Shown one piece after another: positions 18,701 to 26,072 of a stretch of DNA of 64,000 nucleotides (the stretch's first letter is position 1; each line of letters starts with the position of its first letter). The notes beneath the pieces were generated by a model that was not told the origin of the DNA, did no database searches, and saw nothing but the letters and a program-made list of their open reading frames with translations. The stretch is from Pedobacter panaciterrae (GTDB lineage Bacteria > Bacteroidota > Bacteroidia > Sphingobacteriales > Sphingobacteriaceae): contig NZ_JABMKW010000008.1 in NCBI RefSeq assembly GCF_013204795.1, forward strand, positions 744,001 to 808,000, written 5' to 3'. Position numbers and translations under genes: made by a program.

Positions 18701-18823
18701 TTTATGGGTATCAGTAACATCAACAATGCCCAAACCATCCTGGATTATGGCGATGGAAGACCGAATGATCATAAATATTTTTCAACGTGGGCCAATGCAG
18801 GCTTTAAATACAACCCTTTTTAA
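15767..18823 (+). CDS. TonB-dependent transducer receptor with STN domain
   Basis: A 1018-residue receptor. After a signal peptide ending near AASVVRGQ comes an STN domain (about residues 45-117: RISINMRNVAFTDLLKEIE, VSFVYTNKE, DGTMVVLKK). A carboxypeptidase-regulatory-like domain follows (about 127-210), then a plug (about 225-350; IERFPDATVGEAMQRVPGI, IIIRGLDQ, NVIEVNK-like block) and a barrel ending FKYNPF. The plug wording is that of the TonB-Xanth-Caul (TIGR01782-like) receptor group. The STN domain and the upstream sigma/FecR genes make it the ligand sensor of a surface-signalling system. Its stop overlaps the start of the phosphatase gene by one base, suggesting translational coupling and a phosphorylated substrate. 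Confidence 0.9.
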   Translation: MKKNNEAKCLMKIIMRACLVISVISVISIQLVAASVVRGQSGLDKRISINMRNVAFTDLLKEIERKTGVSFVYTNKETLNTKVTVHDETKTARTILTPLLQKNNLRLIEDGTMVVLKKAELQIRAPKPGAAVGYVKDKLSNQTLPYATVILKETNQKYVTDANGYFVINNLKPGKATLVVNYIGYVTTSFTLDITDGETVKMELKLESQSNDMKGISVTGIRRGEAIALSNMRNADNIKYVLSQEQIERFPDATVGEAMQRVPGIAMDYSYGLPRNIIIRGLDQSMGSITLNGNRLPSTQTNSRDIDLNGILSSTVEAIEVNKTLTPDMDADGTSGSVNIISKTPKSGTQQMQVKGSFGNNFLLGKQNFDGSFDFSRRDTKWGYLVGVNYSNTYRGEDRVQKDYDMYEIAGVEKMKLSNLELEGSDLHRENLGLQAELSFFPTEKIQIYARTSYNKFYELQTRGTKSYNIGEYTDENTASDISIGASGSPRDYHRDLLSFSVGTKAIVNDWRLNLDLTYASGLYDQPIYYDGYFTYGGLNAGIDISDPRAPQFAFTNGDVNNAANYTTSSYVNRHQIAHDKDGQGSFNVQRTFNLSQKNKLMFKFGGRYRYKEDDHTRDYFQYILKTGKVSMDNFLSDYSRKDYFNGKYDLSGAIANGYLMEDYYQKNLSLFESDETYIRQNTDPDSYNGKETMGAGYVMGKLTLDKLDIITGLRYERTGFDYRGNIVSFDNQGKYVSTNKVNTKSAFDGFFPSLNLKYAIDQRTNVRAAVTRSLSRPGYYDLVPWQEVEPRRKRMKKGNPDLDQATSTNVDFLFEHYLKSLGLLSGGIFYKNIENYIYQSIYTQQGGQFDQYQVTQTVNGANAHVYGYEIAWQQQLTFLPGFLNGLGIYGNFTQIQSKFKVPGIVSERTVRLPSMRPKVGNASLSYEKYGFSGRISLNFYETFISELAEEQANDLMEKGRVQLDFSASQRINKKFTIFMGISNINNAQTILDYGDGRPNDHKYFSTWANAGFKYNPF

Positions 18824-20097
18824 TGATGAAAAACATTACCAGAGAAATTATAATGGTCATTATTGCCCTTTTAGGGTTTCAATTGGCTAATGGACAGTCG
18901 TTCAAAGCTTCAGCATTTCCAGATCGAATTATCCTGACCTGGTCGGCCGACCCAACGACTACACAATCTGTTACCTGGCGTACCGACACTACTATACTTA
19001 AAAGTTACGCCCAGGTACTAATGGAAGACAGCTCACCCGATCTCGGAAAAGACAATTTCGGAGAATTTGTTGCCCTGACTACCACCCTGCAAGGAGTAGA
19101 ATATGAAAAAGCAAATTACCATAGTGCAACCATAACCGGTTTAAAACCCGATCAAGTTTATACCTACCGCGTAGGGGACGGTAAGAACTGGAGCGAGTGG
19201 TTTCAGTTTCGAACCGCACCGGCAACAGTGAAACCTTTTTCATTCATTTATTTGGGCGATGCTCAGAACGACATCAGATCAAAATGGTCGAGGGTAATCA
19301 GGAGGGCCTTTGCCACCCACGGTGATGCACGTTTTATTGTTCATGCAGGCGACTTGATCAATCGCTCCAACAATGATAATGAATGGGGAGAGTGGCATTT
19401 TGGTGGTGGTTTCATTAACGGGATGATCCCAAGTATCCCTTCGTCTGGAAATCATGAATACTTCAGAGATGAACAAAAGACCCTGACCTTAGATCCACAT
19501 TGGCGTTCCCAATATACATTGCCCGAGAATGGACCTAAAGGTTTGGAAGAATCTGTATACTTCATCGATTATGCAAATGTTCGTCTCATTTCATTGAACT
19601 CCCAGATGATCGTATTGGATTCCAACTCCATGAAGGCTCAGGCTATATGGTTGGAAGGGGTGTTGAAGAACAATCCCAAACAATGGACCATGATCACTTA
19701 TCATCATCCAATCTACTCGACAGCAAAAGGTAGGGACAATAAAGAATTCAGAGACCTGTTTAAGCCACTGTTTGATAAGTACCATGTAGATATACTGATG
19801 CAGGGACACGATCATACCTACAGTCGTGGACAGAATTTACCCACTGGTGTTTCAGGAAAGGTAGGAGGTCCCATGTATGTGGTCTCAGTAGCTGGGCCAA
19901 AAATGTACAAAATAGATGTGACGCCAAGGTGGATGGATGTATTTGCAGAAAATACACAACTGTTCCAAATCATATCGGTTGACCACGATAAACTGATTTA
20001 TACCGCATATAAGGCTTCCGGAGAAGTCTTTGATTCCTTTAGTCTTAAAAAAACAAATAAAGAGAAGGCTGCAGTATTTACAGATTTAAAAAAGTAA
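18823..20097 (+). CDS. Purple acid phosphatase-like metallophosphoesterase
   Basis: A 424-residue secreted enzyme: signal peptide to about residue 25 (LANGQS), a fibronectin-like N-terminal domain (about 30-130, with TQSVTWRTD and YTYRVGDG) and a calcineurin-type phosphoesterase domain. Metal-binding motifs are complete: D146 in LGDAQ, D177 in HAGDLIN, N210-H211-E212 in GNHE, H294 in YHHP, and H329 and H331 in GHDH. It should hydrolyse phosphate monoesters in the periplasm or outside the cell. The ATG overlaps the receptor stop (TAATG), so enzyme and receptor are made together; the receptor may import the dephosphorylated product or deliver the phosphorylated ligand. A strong terminator follows. 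Confidence 0.9.
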   Translation: MMKNITREIIMVIIALLGFQLANGQSFKASAFPDRIILTWSADPTTTQSVTWRTDTTILKSYAQVLMEDSSPDLGKDNFGEFVALTTTLQGVEYEKANYHSATITGLKPDQVYTYRVGDGKNWSEWFQFRTAPATVKPFSFIYLGDAQNDIRSKWSRVIRRAFATHGDARFIVHAGDLINRSNNDNEWGEWHFGGGFINGMIPSIPSSGNHEYFRDEQKTLTLDPHWRSQYTLPENGPKGLEESVYFIDYANVRLISLNSQMIVLDSNSMKAQAIWLEGVLKNNPKQWTMITYHHPIYSTAKGRDNKEFRDLFKPLFDKYHVDILMQGHDHTYSRGQNLPTGVSGKVGGPMYVVSVAGPKMYKIDVTPRWMDVFAENTQLFQIISVDHDKLIYTAYKASGEVFDSFSLKKTNKEKAAVFTDLKK

Positions 20098-20110
20098 AGA
20101 TGTAAGACCA

Positions 20111-20144
20111 AAAAAGCAAGAGTTCTTTTAAACTCTTGCTTTTT
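20111..20144. terminator. Bidirectional terminator between convergent genes
   Basis: A 14-bp perfect stem (AAAAAGCAAGAGTT pairing with AACTCTTGCTTTTT, loop CTTTTA) carries A-run and T-run flanks on both sides. It ends transcription of the phosphatase operon on the plus strand and of the glycosidase remnant on the minus strand, whose stop is at 20149. Confidence 0.9.
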
Positions 20145-20148
20145 TACA

Positions 20149-21579
20149 CTACATATTAATGGTCATTTTACCAAGTGTCTTGGCTGCTCCGATTTTTTTC
20201 CCGTTTACCCAAACCATAAAACCTTTTCCTCTGCGGTACCTGGTTCCGTCCTTAACATATAAAATGGTAATTTCTTTTCCATGATAAAGTAGCTTGTCCA
20301 GGCAAAAGTAATCCCATTTGCCTTCTGGTAAAAGGGGGTTGATCACCAGGTGATTTCCTTCAGAAGGACGTAGTCCAATCAGCCCTGAGATCACCAGATC
20401 ACAGAAGGTAGAATGATTGTAATCCTTGCCACGCTCTATGCCACCCTTATCCTTTACCCAGGTACCATCATGCCAGCTCTTAAGGCGCGTGCGGGAAATC
20501 CAGTCACCTGTCAGCGGGTTCAGATTTTCATCTATCCAGGGTACCACTTTACCTTCACCGGTTTTTAACTGCTGACTGGTAGCATAGGTCTTTAAGAGTT
20601 TATAATAGTCGGCGCGTCCAACTACAGACTGGCTGTAATTGTTTAGCAAATTAGACATAGCAGTTAAAGCAACAGAAGTTGCATACGGCCAGCTTGGGCC
20701 ATTCCACTGACATTCATGTCCCTGGTAGGATAATTTAAAATCGGGATGGTTACGCGCAACAGTTGTTGGGCCATAGGGGGCTTTAAAAAATGAACTATCA
20801 ATAAGATATTTCCAGGCAGCGGAGTACCCCGCATCGGGCATATTGAAATACCAGGGTGTGTACCCCTGAAGTTCCACTGCATCGCAAAGGTCTGAACCAG
20901 AAGCTCGAGATTTTACTTTAAAAAAGTTTGCAGCATCGTCCCAAAGCAGGCCTTCTACTTTTGCCTTAAGCTGTTCAGCTTTTTTACGGTAAATTTTGGC
21001 ATCGTCGTGGTCTCCTCTCTGAACAGCCATTTTGCTGATCGCAATTGCATCACCATACATATAGGAATTGATGGTAGGCCTGTATCCGCTTCCGCAAACG
21101 GACACTTCCATTCCGTCTCTGTCGTCAAGCTGCCAGAACAAACCGTTGGCATCTTGCTTGTCTTTTTCCCAGGCTGAATAATTATCGATCAGATCCGGTA
21201 ATAACTGTTTAATGCCTGCCGAATTGCCACTTACCAGATATTGATTGTAGATCGCATCTGCTGCCCAGAAGCTATAAAGCCGCGGGTTTCCACCTTTGCG
21301 GAACCAGAAAAACGCATAGTCGTTTAAATAGGTTTCGTTTCGGAGCCAACGGCCTTCATAGAAATGGAAAGCAGCAGGGCAGCTGATGGTATTGTACTTT
21401 CCCGCCCAGGGTACATCAGGTAAGAATTCGGTGATCACATAACCTTCCGGTGTTTTTTTAATGTGCTTCCGGTAGGTCCACCACCTGAAATAATAGGTCC
21501 TTTCAATATCTTTGTCCGGACAGTCTAAAAGAGGAATGTCCTTTTGAAAGAAATATCCAGCTATCTTTTTTACTTGACT
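20149..21579 (-). pseudogene. 5'-truncated GH63/MGH1-like glycoside hydrolase
   Basis: The obvious coding frame starts formally at GTG 21438, but the homologous-looking reading continues upstream without interruption to 21579 (for example VKKIAGYFFQKDIPLLDCPD, then YYFRWWTYRKH just before the GTG) and then hits a stop at 21580-21582. No ATG, GTG or TTG lies in that added stretch, so the signal peptide and true start are missing. The rest is a typical (alpha/alpha)6 glycosidase of the MGH1/GH63-like kind, with FHFYEGRWLRNE, SFWAADAIY, QLDDRDGMEVSV, and a WNGPSWPYATS block near the active site. Without the N-terminus it would stay in the cytoplasm if made at all. It is most likely a decayed gene cut by a rearrangement near 21580. 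Confidence 0.75.
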
Positions 21580-21660
21580 TTATGCATTTTATCACGCTCT
21601 AAGCAAGTTAAGGACATGGTAACAAAATGGGCAGGACTTCGTCTAAAGAAAAAGAGAAAA

Positions 21661-22101
21661 ATGGATACTGGCAAAAACATTAAAAGTAACCTGGAAGATT
21701 TCAAAATCAATATCAAAATTAAACTTTCAGCACTTTGGGCATCTGTAACATTATGCTATTTGTATGGCGACTATTTTGAACTATATGTTCCTCAAAAAGC
21801 AGCAGGTCTGGTCAGTGGTGAAAATTTGTTGGACACCCCACAAAAATTATTGATGGCAGCGATATTATTGGCTATTCCAGCCGTAATGGTTTTCTTAGCC
21901 CTCATTTTAAAACCCACCATAAACAAGCTGATGAATATCATTTTCGGCCTTTTATTTACCATCATTATGCTATTGATCGCTTTTACTTCATTGGTGCCAT
22001 GGAAATCATTTTATGTTTTTTTAGCATTGGTTGAAAGTGCAATAACCGCAATTATAGTTTTTTATGCCTGGAAATGGCCAAAACAAAATATAACCGCTTA
22101 A
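21661..22101 (+). CDS. DUF6326-like four-helix membrane protein
   Basis: The frame opens at TTG 21544, inside the opposing glycosidase remnant, but the family-like N-terminus MDTGKNIKSNLEDFKINIKI starts at ATG 21661 (146 residues). Four hydrophobic helices follow: about residues 25-45, 63-83, 92-112 and 118-138. The motif YGDYFELYVP after the first helix is typical of the DUF6326 group as I recall it. Function unknown. It ends 3 bp before the next membrane protein gene, with which it is probably co-transcribed. Confidence 0.65.
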   Translation: MDTGKNIKSNLEDFKINIKIKLSALWASVTLCYLYGDYFELYVPQKAAGLVSGENLLDTPQKLLMAAILLAIPAVMVFLALILKPTINKLMNIIFGLLFTIIMLLIAFTSLVPWKSFYVFLALVESAITAIIVFYAWKWPKQNITA

Positions 22102-22104
22102 AAC

Positions 22105-22827
22105 ATGATAACAATTACCTCATCCATCAAGAAAACGGCAAGGATTTCAGGATTATTATATCTTATAGTAGTGCTTATGGGGATTTTTAGTCTGGCATAT
22201 GTGCCTAAAACCCTTTTTGTCTGGGATGATCCAGCGCTTACTTTTAAGAACATTGTATCGTCTGAGATGCTTTTTCGACTAAGTATTGTGAGTAGTGTAA
22301 TCTGCTACACGGCATTTGTCTTTTTACCAATTGCCTTATACAGGTTATTGAAAACTGTTGATGAGTTCTATGCAAAACTCATGGCCATTTTAGCAATTGT
22401 AAGTGTTCCTATATCTTTTGTGAATTTGCAAAATAAGCTTTCGGTTCTTTCTCTGATTAGTAGGGACAATTACCTGAACGTTTACACAGCAGAGCAATTG
22501 GAAAGTCAGGTTATGTTTCATCTAAATCAATACGACAATGGGATGCTTCTGGCTTCTATATTTTGGGGGCTTTGGTTACTGCCTTTCGGCTATCTGGTTT
22601 TTAGATCAGGATTTCTTCCCAAAATTTTAGGTATCCTTTTAATGCTGGGCTGTTTTGGCTATTTAATAAATTTTACAGGAAATATGCTCGTTAAGAATTA
22701 TTCCGCCATCGGGGTTTCTAAATTTGTGAGTTTACCGGCCAGCATGGGTGAAATAGGAATTTGCTTATGGCTGTTAATCGTAGGTGTAAAACAAAAAAGA
22801 CAAAAAATCAGCTTTACGGCTGATTGA
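22105..22827 (+). CDS. DUF4386 family membrane protein
   Basis: A 240-residue integral membrane protein with about six helices. The opening KKTARISGLLYLIVVLMGIF, the middle LFRLSIVSSVICYTAFVFLPIALYRL wording and the late FWGLWLLPFGYLVFRSGFLPKILG block are the hallmarks of DUF4386. The role is unknown. It follows the DUF6326-like gene by 3 bp, and its last 14 bases overlap the end of the convergent SRPBCC gene. Confidence 0.85.
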   Translation: MITITSSIKKTARISGLLYLIVVLMGIFSLAYVPKTLFVWDDPALTFKNIVSSEMLFRLSIVSSVICYTAFVFLPIALYRLLKTVDEFYAKLMAILAIVSVPISFVNLQNKLSVLSLISRDNYLNVYTAEQLESQVMFHLNQYDNGMLLASIFWGLWLLPFGYLVFRSGFLPKILGILLMLGCFGYLINFTGNMLVKNYSAIGVSKFVSLPASMGEIGICLWLLIVGVKQKRQKISFTAD

Positions 22828-23260
22828 TATCCTGCTCCACATATTTTTTTAGCGACTCTCCAAGTATAAAATTCCAACCTTCAGTAAAGCTGGTGATAGC
22901 GAAATTCGGGCTGTCTTTAGGGAAACTTCCAAGTCCTTCATGGGTCAGTTTTAATCGGGTTTTTTGTTCGCCTTCCTTAAAAAGTTCCCAGGTGACTACT
23001 GAATACCCGTCGTTATGTTCAGGGTAAGTCCAGCTGTAACTTAGCTTATTGGGAGGGTCCACAAAAATCACTTCGCATACATGTAGGTATTGCTCCTTTT
23101 CATCACCCCCGGTAAATTGGAATTTGAATCCCTTTTCCGCTTTGAATTCTTCAAGTTCAAAGTACCATTCTTTCATTTGGTCTTTATCGGTAATGGCTTT
23201 CCATACCTTTTCAATTGGTGCATTATAGCTGCGTTCTACAATTAGTGGTTTTGTTTCCAT
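22814..23260 (-). CDS. SRPBCC (AHSA1-like) domain protein
   Basis: A 148-residue cytoplasmic protein with the START/SRPBCC fold: opening ERSYNAPIEKVWKAITDKDQMKEWYF, a central YSWTYPEH, and a C-terminal helix starting SFTEGWNFILGESLKKYV. AHSA1-type proteins of this size bind hydrophobic ligands in a deep cavity. The gene starts 2 bp after its ArsR-type regulator, the usual ArsR-SRPBCC pair, so expression is probably autoregulated through the operator at 23623-23661. Confidence 0.88.
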   Translation of the reverse strand: METKPLIVERSYNAPIEKVWKAITDKDQMKEWYFELEEFKAEKGFKFQFTGGDEKEQYLHVCEVIFVDPPNKLSYSWTYPEHNDGYSVVTWELFKEGEQKTRLKLTHEGLGSFPKDSPNFAITSFTEGWNFILGESLKKYVEQDINQP

Positions 23261-23262
23261 AA

Positions 23263-23613
23263 TTACTTGTATTTAATTGTGTTATCTCCTGATGGTTCAT
23301 CGTCCCCGCGCTCCAGAAAGTTGCCAAGGGCATCTAATTTATGGTTCCAGAATTTCCTGTACCGATTCAGCCATTTGTCGATTTCTTTTAGCTTATGTAC
23401 ATCAGCTCTGCAATAGCGCTCCCGGCCATCCTGCCTTACGATGATCAATCCGCACTCTTCCAGAATTTTGATGTGTTTGGATATGGCTGGCCTCGTGATG
23501 CTGAAATGTCCGGCAACGGCATTGAGGTTCAGGGACTGATCACTCAGTAAATCAATAATCTCGCGCCTGGTGGGGTCGGAGATTGCCTGAAATACGTCTC
23601 TTCTTAATTCCAT
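23263..23613 (-). CDS. ArsR-family winged-helix regulator (SRPBCC-linked)
   Basis: A 116-residue regulator. The winged helix is seen in VFQAISDPTRREIIDLLSD, then LNAVAGHFSITRPAISKHIKILEECGLI and the wing VRQDGRERYCRAD. It belongs to the non-metal ArsR subgroup (SdpR-like) coupled to SRPBCC proteins: no CxC metal site is present in the recognition helix. It is first in the operon with the SRPBCC gene and is transcribed away from the AraC gene at 23724. Two operator-like repeats sit 10 to 48 bp upstream of its start. Confidence 0.9.
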   Translation of the reverse strand: MELRRDVFQAISDPTRREIIDLLSDQSLNLNAVAGHFSITRPAISKHIKILEECGLIIVRQDGRERYCRADVHKLKEIDKWLNRYRKFWNHKLDALGNFLERGDDEPSGDNTIKYK

Positions 23614-23622
23614 ATATTTGAA

Positions 23623-23661
23623 ACCATGTGGTTACAAATATATAGGGTACCATTTGGTTAC
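23623..23661. promoter_or_regulatory. Twin operator-like palindromes for the ArsR regulator
   Basis: Two near-identical copies, ACCATGTGGTTAC (23623-23635) and ACCATTTGGTTAC (23649-23661), repeat at a 26-bp start-to-start distance. Each is an imperfect palindrome of ACCA-N2-TGGT. They lie just upstream of the arsR start and 62 bp or more upstream of the divergent AraC gene. The arrangement fits autorepression by an ArsR dimer pair; binding itself is inferred. Confidence 0.7.
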
Positions 23662-23723
23662 GCAAATTTAAAATCAAATTTTTTAGCAATCGTTTATATA
23701 TTTATATTTCAATTTGCCATCTC

Positions 23724-24521
23724 ATGAAATTCACCAGAATATCACCTCATCCAAGTCTAGAAAAGTTGATCGAATGCTACTGGATGATGCAGAGTGATGA
23801 TCGCACTCCTCGGGTAGAGAAAATTATTCCTGACGGATTTACAGAGCTTATTTTTAACTACGGCAGCGTATATAAAGCCAAAATAAACGGATCCTGGTAT
23901 ACCCAAACACCAAACCTGCTGGCTGGGCAGATCAGCAGCAATTTTCATTTGGAGAATACCGCAGAGACCGGGTCTTTTGCCATTAAACTAAAACCTGCAG
24001 CACTTACCCAGCTCTTTGGTTTGAATATGGAATGCTATCTTGATCAGATTGTTGACCTGGATACCTTTCCTCATCAGGAGTTGGCTGGACTAAAGGATCG
24101 GTTTCTTCCTTTTGAAAACGAACAGATCCTTAAACAGTGTTTGGATGATCATTTCCTTGAGCTAAGCAAATCGGCCACTGAAAATCCATTAGAAGAAGAG
24201 CTAGAGCTTATCTTTGATTCAAACGGTAAGGCAAGTGTTAAGGATCTTTGCCTAGCAGGGAAGAAGAGTGAGCGTCAGCTCCAGCGGCTTTTTAAAAAGT
24301 ACATAGGGCTTTCACCAAAATACTATGCACGGATCATCCGTTTCAATTATATCTTTCAATTGATCAGAGAGAAAAAGCGCAGTTGGGCAGATATTGTTTA
24401 TGAATCAGGTTATTACGATCAATCTCATTTCATCCGCAATTTTAAAGCTTTTGCGGGAGAAGATCCCTCTGCTTATTTTTTTGAGACACCAAGCATGGCC
24501 AACTTCTTTCTTAATAAATGA
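23724..24521 (+). CDS. AraC-family regulator with DUF6597-type N-domain
   Basis: A 265-residue regulator. The N-terminal part (FTRISPHPSLEKLIECYWMM, IIPDGFTELIFNYG, LLAGQISSNF) matches the DUF6597 sensor domain. The C-terminal part is an AraC HTH pair (about residues 170-258: SVKDLCLAGKKSERQLQRLFKKYIGLSPKYYARIIRFN, then YDQSHFIRNFKAFAGEDPSAYF). Cytoplasmic DNA-binding protein; target unknown. It is divergent from the ArsR pair and 71 bp upstream of a DUF6265 gene that it could control. Confidence 0.88.
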   Translation: MKFTRISPHPSLEKLIECYWMMQSDDRTPRVEKIIPDGFTELIFNYGSVYKAKINGSWYTQTPNLLAGQISSNFHLENTAETGSFAIKLKPAALTQLFGLNMECYLDQIVDLDTFPHQELAGLKDRFLPFENEQILKQCLDDHFLELSKSATENPLEEELELIFDSNGKASVKDLCLAGKKSERQLQRLFKKYIGLSPKYYARIIRFNYIFQLIREKKRSWADIVYESGYYDQSHFIRNFKAFAGEDPSAYFFETPSMANFFLNK

Positions 24522-24592
24522 TTTCTGTAACCAACGTCGGTTTTGTACAATACATAAACATCCCTCAATCGTAATTTTGAAAGAAAAAGATT

Positions 24593-25081
24593 ATGAAAAT
24601 TCAACGATTCTCTTTCCTGATTTCTCTTATGTTTATTTTGGGCTTCAATAATATGGCTTGCGGACAGGAAAACACTGCTCAAAAATTTAAAAAGCTACAA
24701 TGGCTGATCGGTAAGTGGCAACGCACAAATTCCAAACCCGGGCAATCGGGGTACGAAAACTGGTCAAAGGTGTCTGATACCAAACTTACAGGAAAGGGCG
24801 TAACGCTTAAGGGGAAGAAAGTTGTTTTTGTAGAACAACTGGAACTTAGCATCAAGGGAGACGATATTTTTTATATCGTTACTGTTACCGGTGATTCCGG
24901 GCCGGTTAATTTTAAGCTGACCGCCATTAGTAAAGACGCTTTTGTATGCGAAAACCCAGAGCATGACTTTCCGAAAAAGATTGCTTATACCCGGAAAGGT
25001 GGAACCGTAAAAGCAATCGTTTCCGGCAACGGGCAAACCCTTGACTATGAATTTATCAGTTCAGCTCTTAAAAAGAATTGA
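24593..25081 (+). CDS. DUF6265 family secreted protein
   Basis: A 162-residue protein with an export signal to about residue 25 (NMACGQ). The core FKKLQWLIGKWQR, then YENWSKVSDTKLTGKG and CENPEHDFPKKIAY is the DUF6265 lipocalin-like pattern. Such proteins are small beta-barrels of unknown ligand. It stands alone between the AraC gene and the convergent transglutaminase gene, 11 bp from the latter's stop. Confidence 0.75.
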   Translation: MKIQRFSFLISLMFILGFNNMACGQENTAQKFKKLQWLIGKWQRTNSKPGQSGYENWSKVSDTKLTGKGVTLKGKKVVFVEQLELSIKGDDIFYIVTVTGDSGPVNFKLTAISKDAFVCENPEHDFPKKIAYTRKGGTVKAIVSGNGQTLDYEFISSALKKN

Positions 25082-25092
25082 TGGATTTATTT

Positions 25093-26067
25093 TTATTGTT
25101 GTTGTTGAATTTGCTGCATAAGCTCCAGATTCCGACGATAGCTGTTGCCTTGTGTAAGAGGGGCAGATACTACGATTGATTCATTCTCTTCGGCGAAAGG
25201 TTCTTGTGTATCTGATGTACCGTTGTCGTAACCAATAATTACCTGAACGGTGAGTTTATGATTGGATGGGCCTTTGTAAACGCCTTTTACCGGAGAACAG
25301 TCTGTGAAACTCCTGCCTAGCGCCAATCTTACATATGTTTCGTTAGCAATGCAGTTATTTGTCGGATCTAAACCCAGCCAGCCATAGTCGGGTATGTAAG
25401 CTTCTACCCAGGCATGAGTGGCGCCTTCTCCCCGAATTCCGTTTTTATTAGGGCAAATGTAGCCACTTACGTATTTCGCCGGGATTTTAGCCATACGCAA
25501 CATCTGGCAGAGAATATGTGCGAAGTCCTGACATACACCTGATTTGATTTGCCAGATTTCATCGATCTGAGTCTGTACTGTTGTTACGCCTTGTATGTAT
25601 TTGAAATGTTCATATACATATTGGCAATAGTCCATGGCTACACGATAGGGTGTTAAATCCGATTGTAGGAATTGTTCTGTAATCTTTTTGAGCTCACCAA
25701 GTTCATTAAAAGCTTCCCATTTCAGGTAATCAATGTAAGGAACCTGATATCGTAGTTTTTCAAGTTCCATCCACTGCATCTCACTGAACATGGTTTCTGA
25801 GGGGAGTTCTTTAGCAATGGTAGCAACGGTAAGTTCGGAATAGATTTCCAGTTCTCTGTGTCGCTCACTATAAGCAAAGAAGCCAATCTTATTGCCGTAA
25901 TAGTCGGTAAATACATCTACTTTCGGGTTGCCCGAAATTTTAAGGGTGTGCTTAATTACGCTCTGAAATTGATCTTCAATGGGGTAGAGGATAATGTGGT
26001 TTACGCTTTCTCTTACCGGAGATTCGTAAGTGTATTTAGTGATGTGTTTTATTTTAAATTCCGGCAT
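25093..26067 (-). CDS. Transglutaminase-like protease/ligase with N-terminal Bact_transglu_N domain
   Basis: I use ATG 26067 (324 residues); an ATG at 26091 lies inside the preceding gene and adds an untypical MFQHILST. The N-terminal domain (about 3-85; IKHITKYTYESPVRESVNH) is the Bact_transglu_N type. The catalytic triad of the papain-like fold is present: C179 in SGVCQDFAH, H218 in ATHAWVEAY, and the Asp in LDPTNN. The C-terminus ends in a run of glutamines. It is the third gene of the ATP-grasp/alpha-E/transglutaminase operon, 5 bp after the alpha-E gene. This module is predicted to make or remodel a peptide conjugate; the substrate is unknown. Confidence 0.9.
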   Translation of the reverse strand: MPEFKIKHITKYTYESPVRESVNHIILYPIEDQFQSVIKHTLKISGNPKVDVFTDYYGNKIGFFAYSERHRELEIYSELTVATIAKELPSETMFSEMQWMELEKLRYQVPYIDYLKWEAFNELGELKKITEQFLQSDLTPYRVAMDYCQYVYEHFKYIQGVTTVQTQIDEIWQIKSGVCQDFAHILCQMLRMAKIPAKYVSGYICPNKNGIRGEGATHAWVEAYIPDYGWLGLDPTNNCIANETYVRLALGRSFTDCSPVKGVYKGPSNHKLTVQVIIGYDNGTSDTQEPFAEENESIVVSAPLTQGNSYRRNLELMQQIQQQQ

Positions 26068-26072
26068 GGTGC

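Noticed and set aside
21544..21660. N-terminal extension of the DUF6326-like protein from TTG
   Set aside because: The extension overlaps the opposing glycosidase remnant and is unlike the family; ATG 21661 begins the conserved part.
25093..25125. Trinucleotide repeat (TTG/TTA)
   Set aside because: It encodes the C-terminal Gln run of the transglutaminase; too short to call a repeat element.
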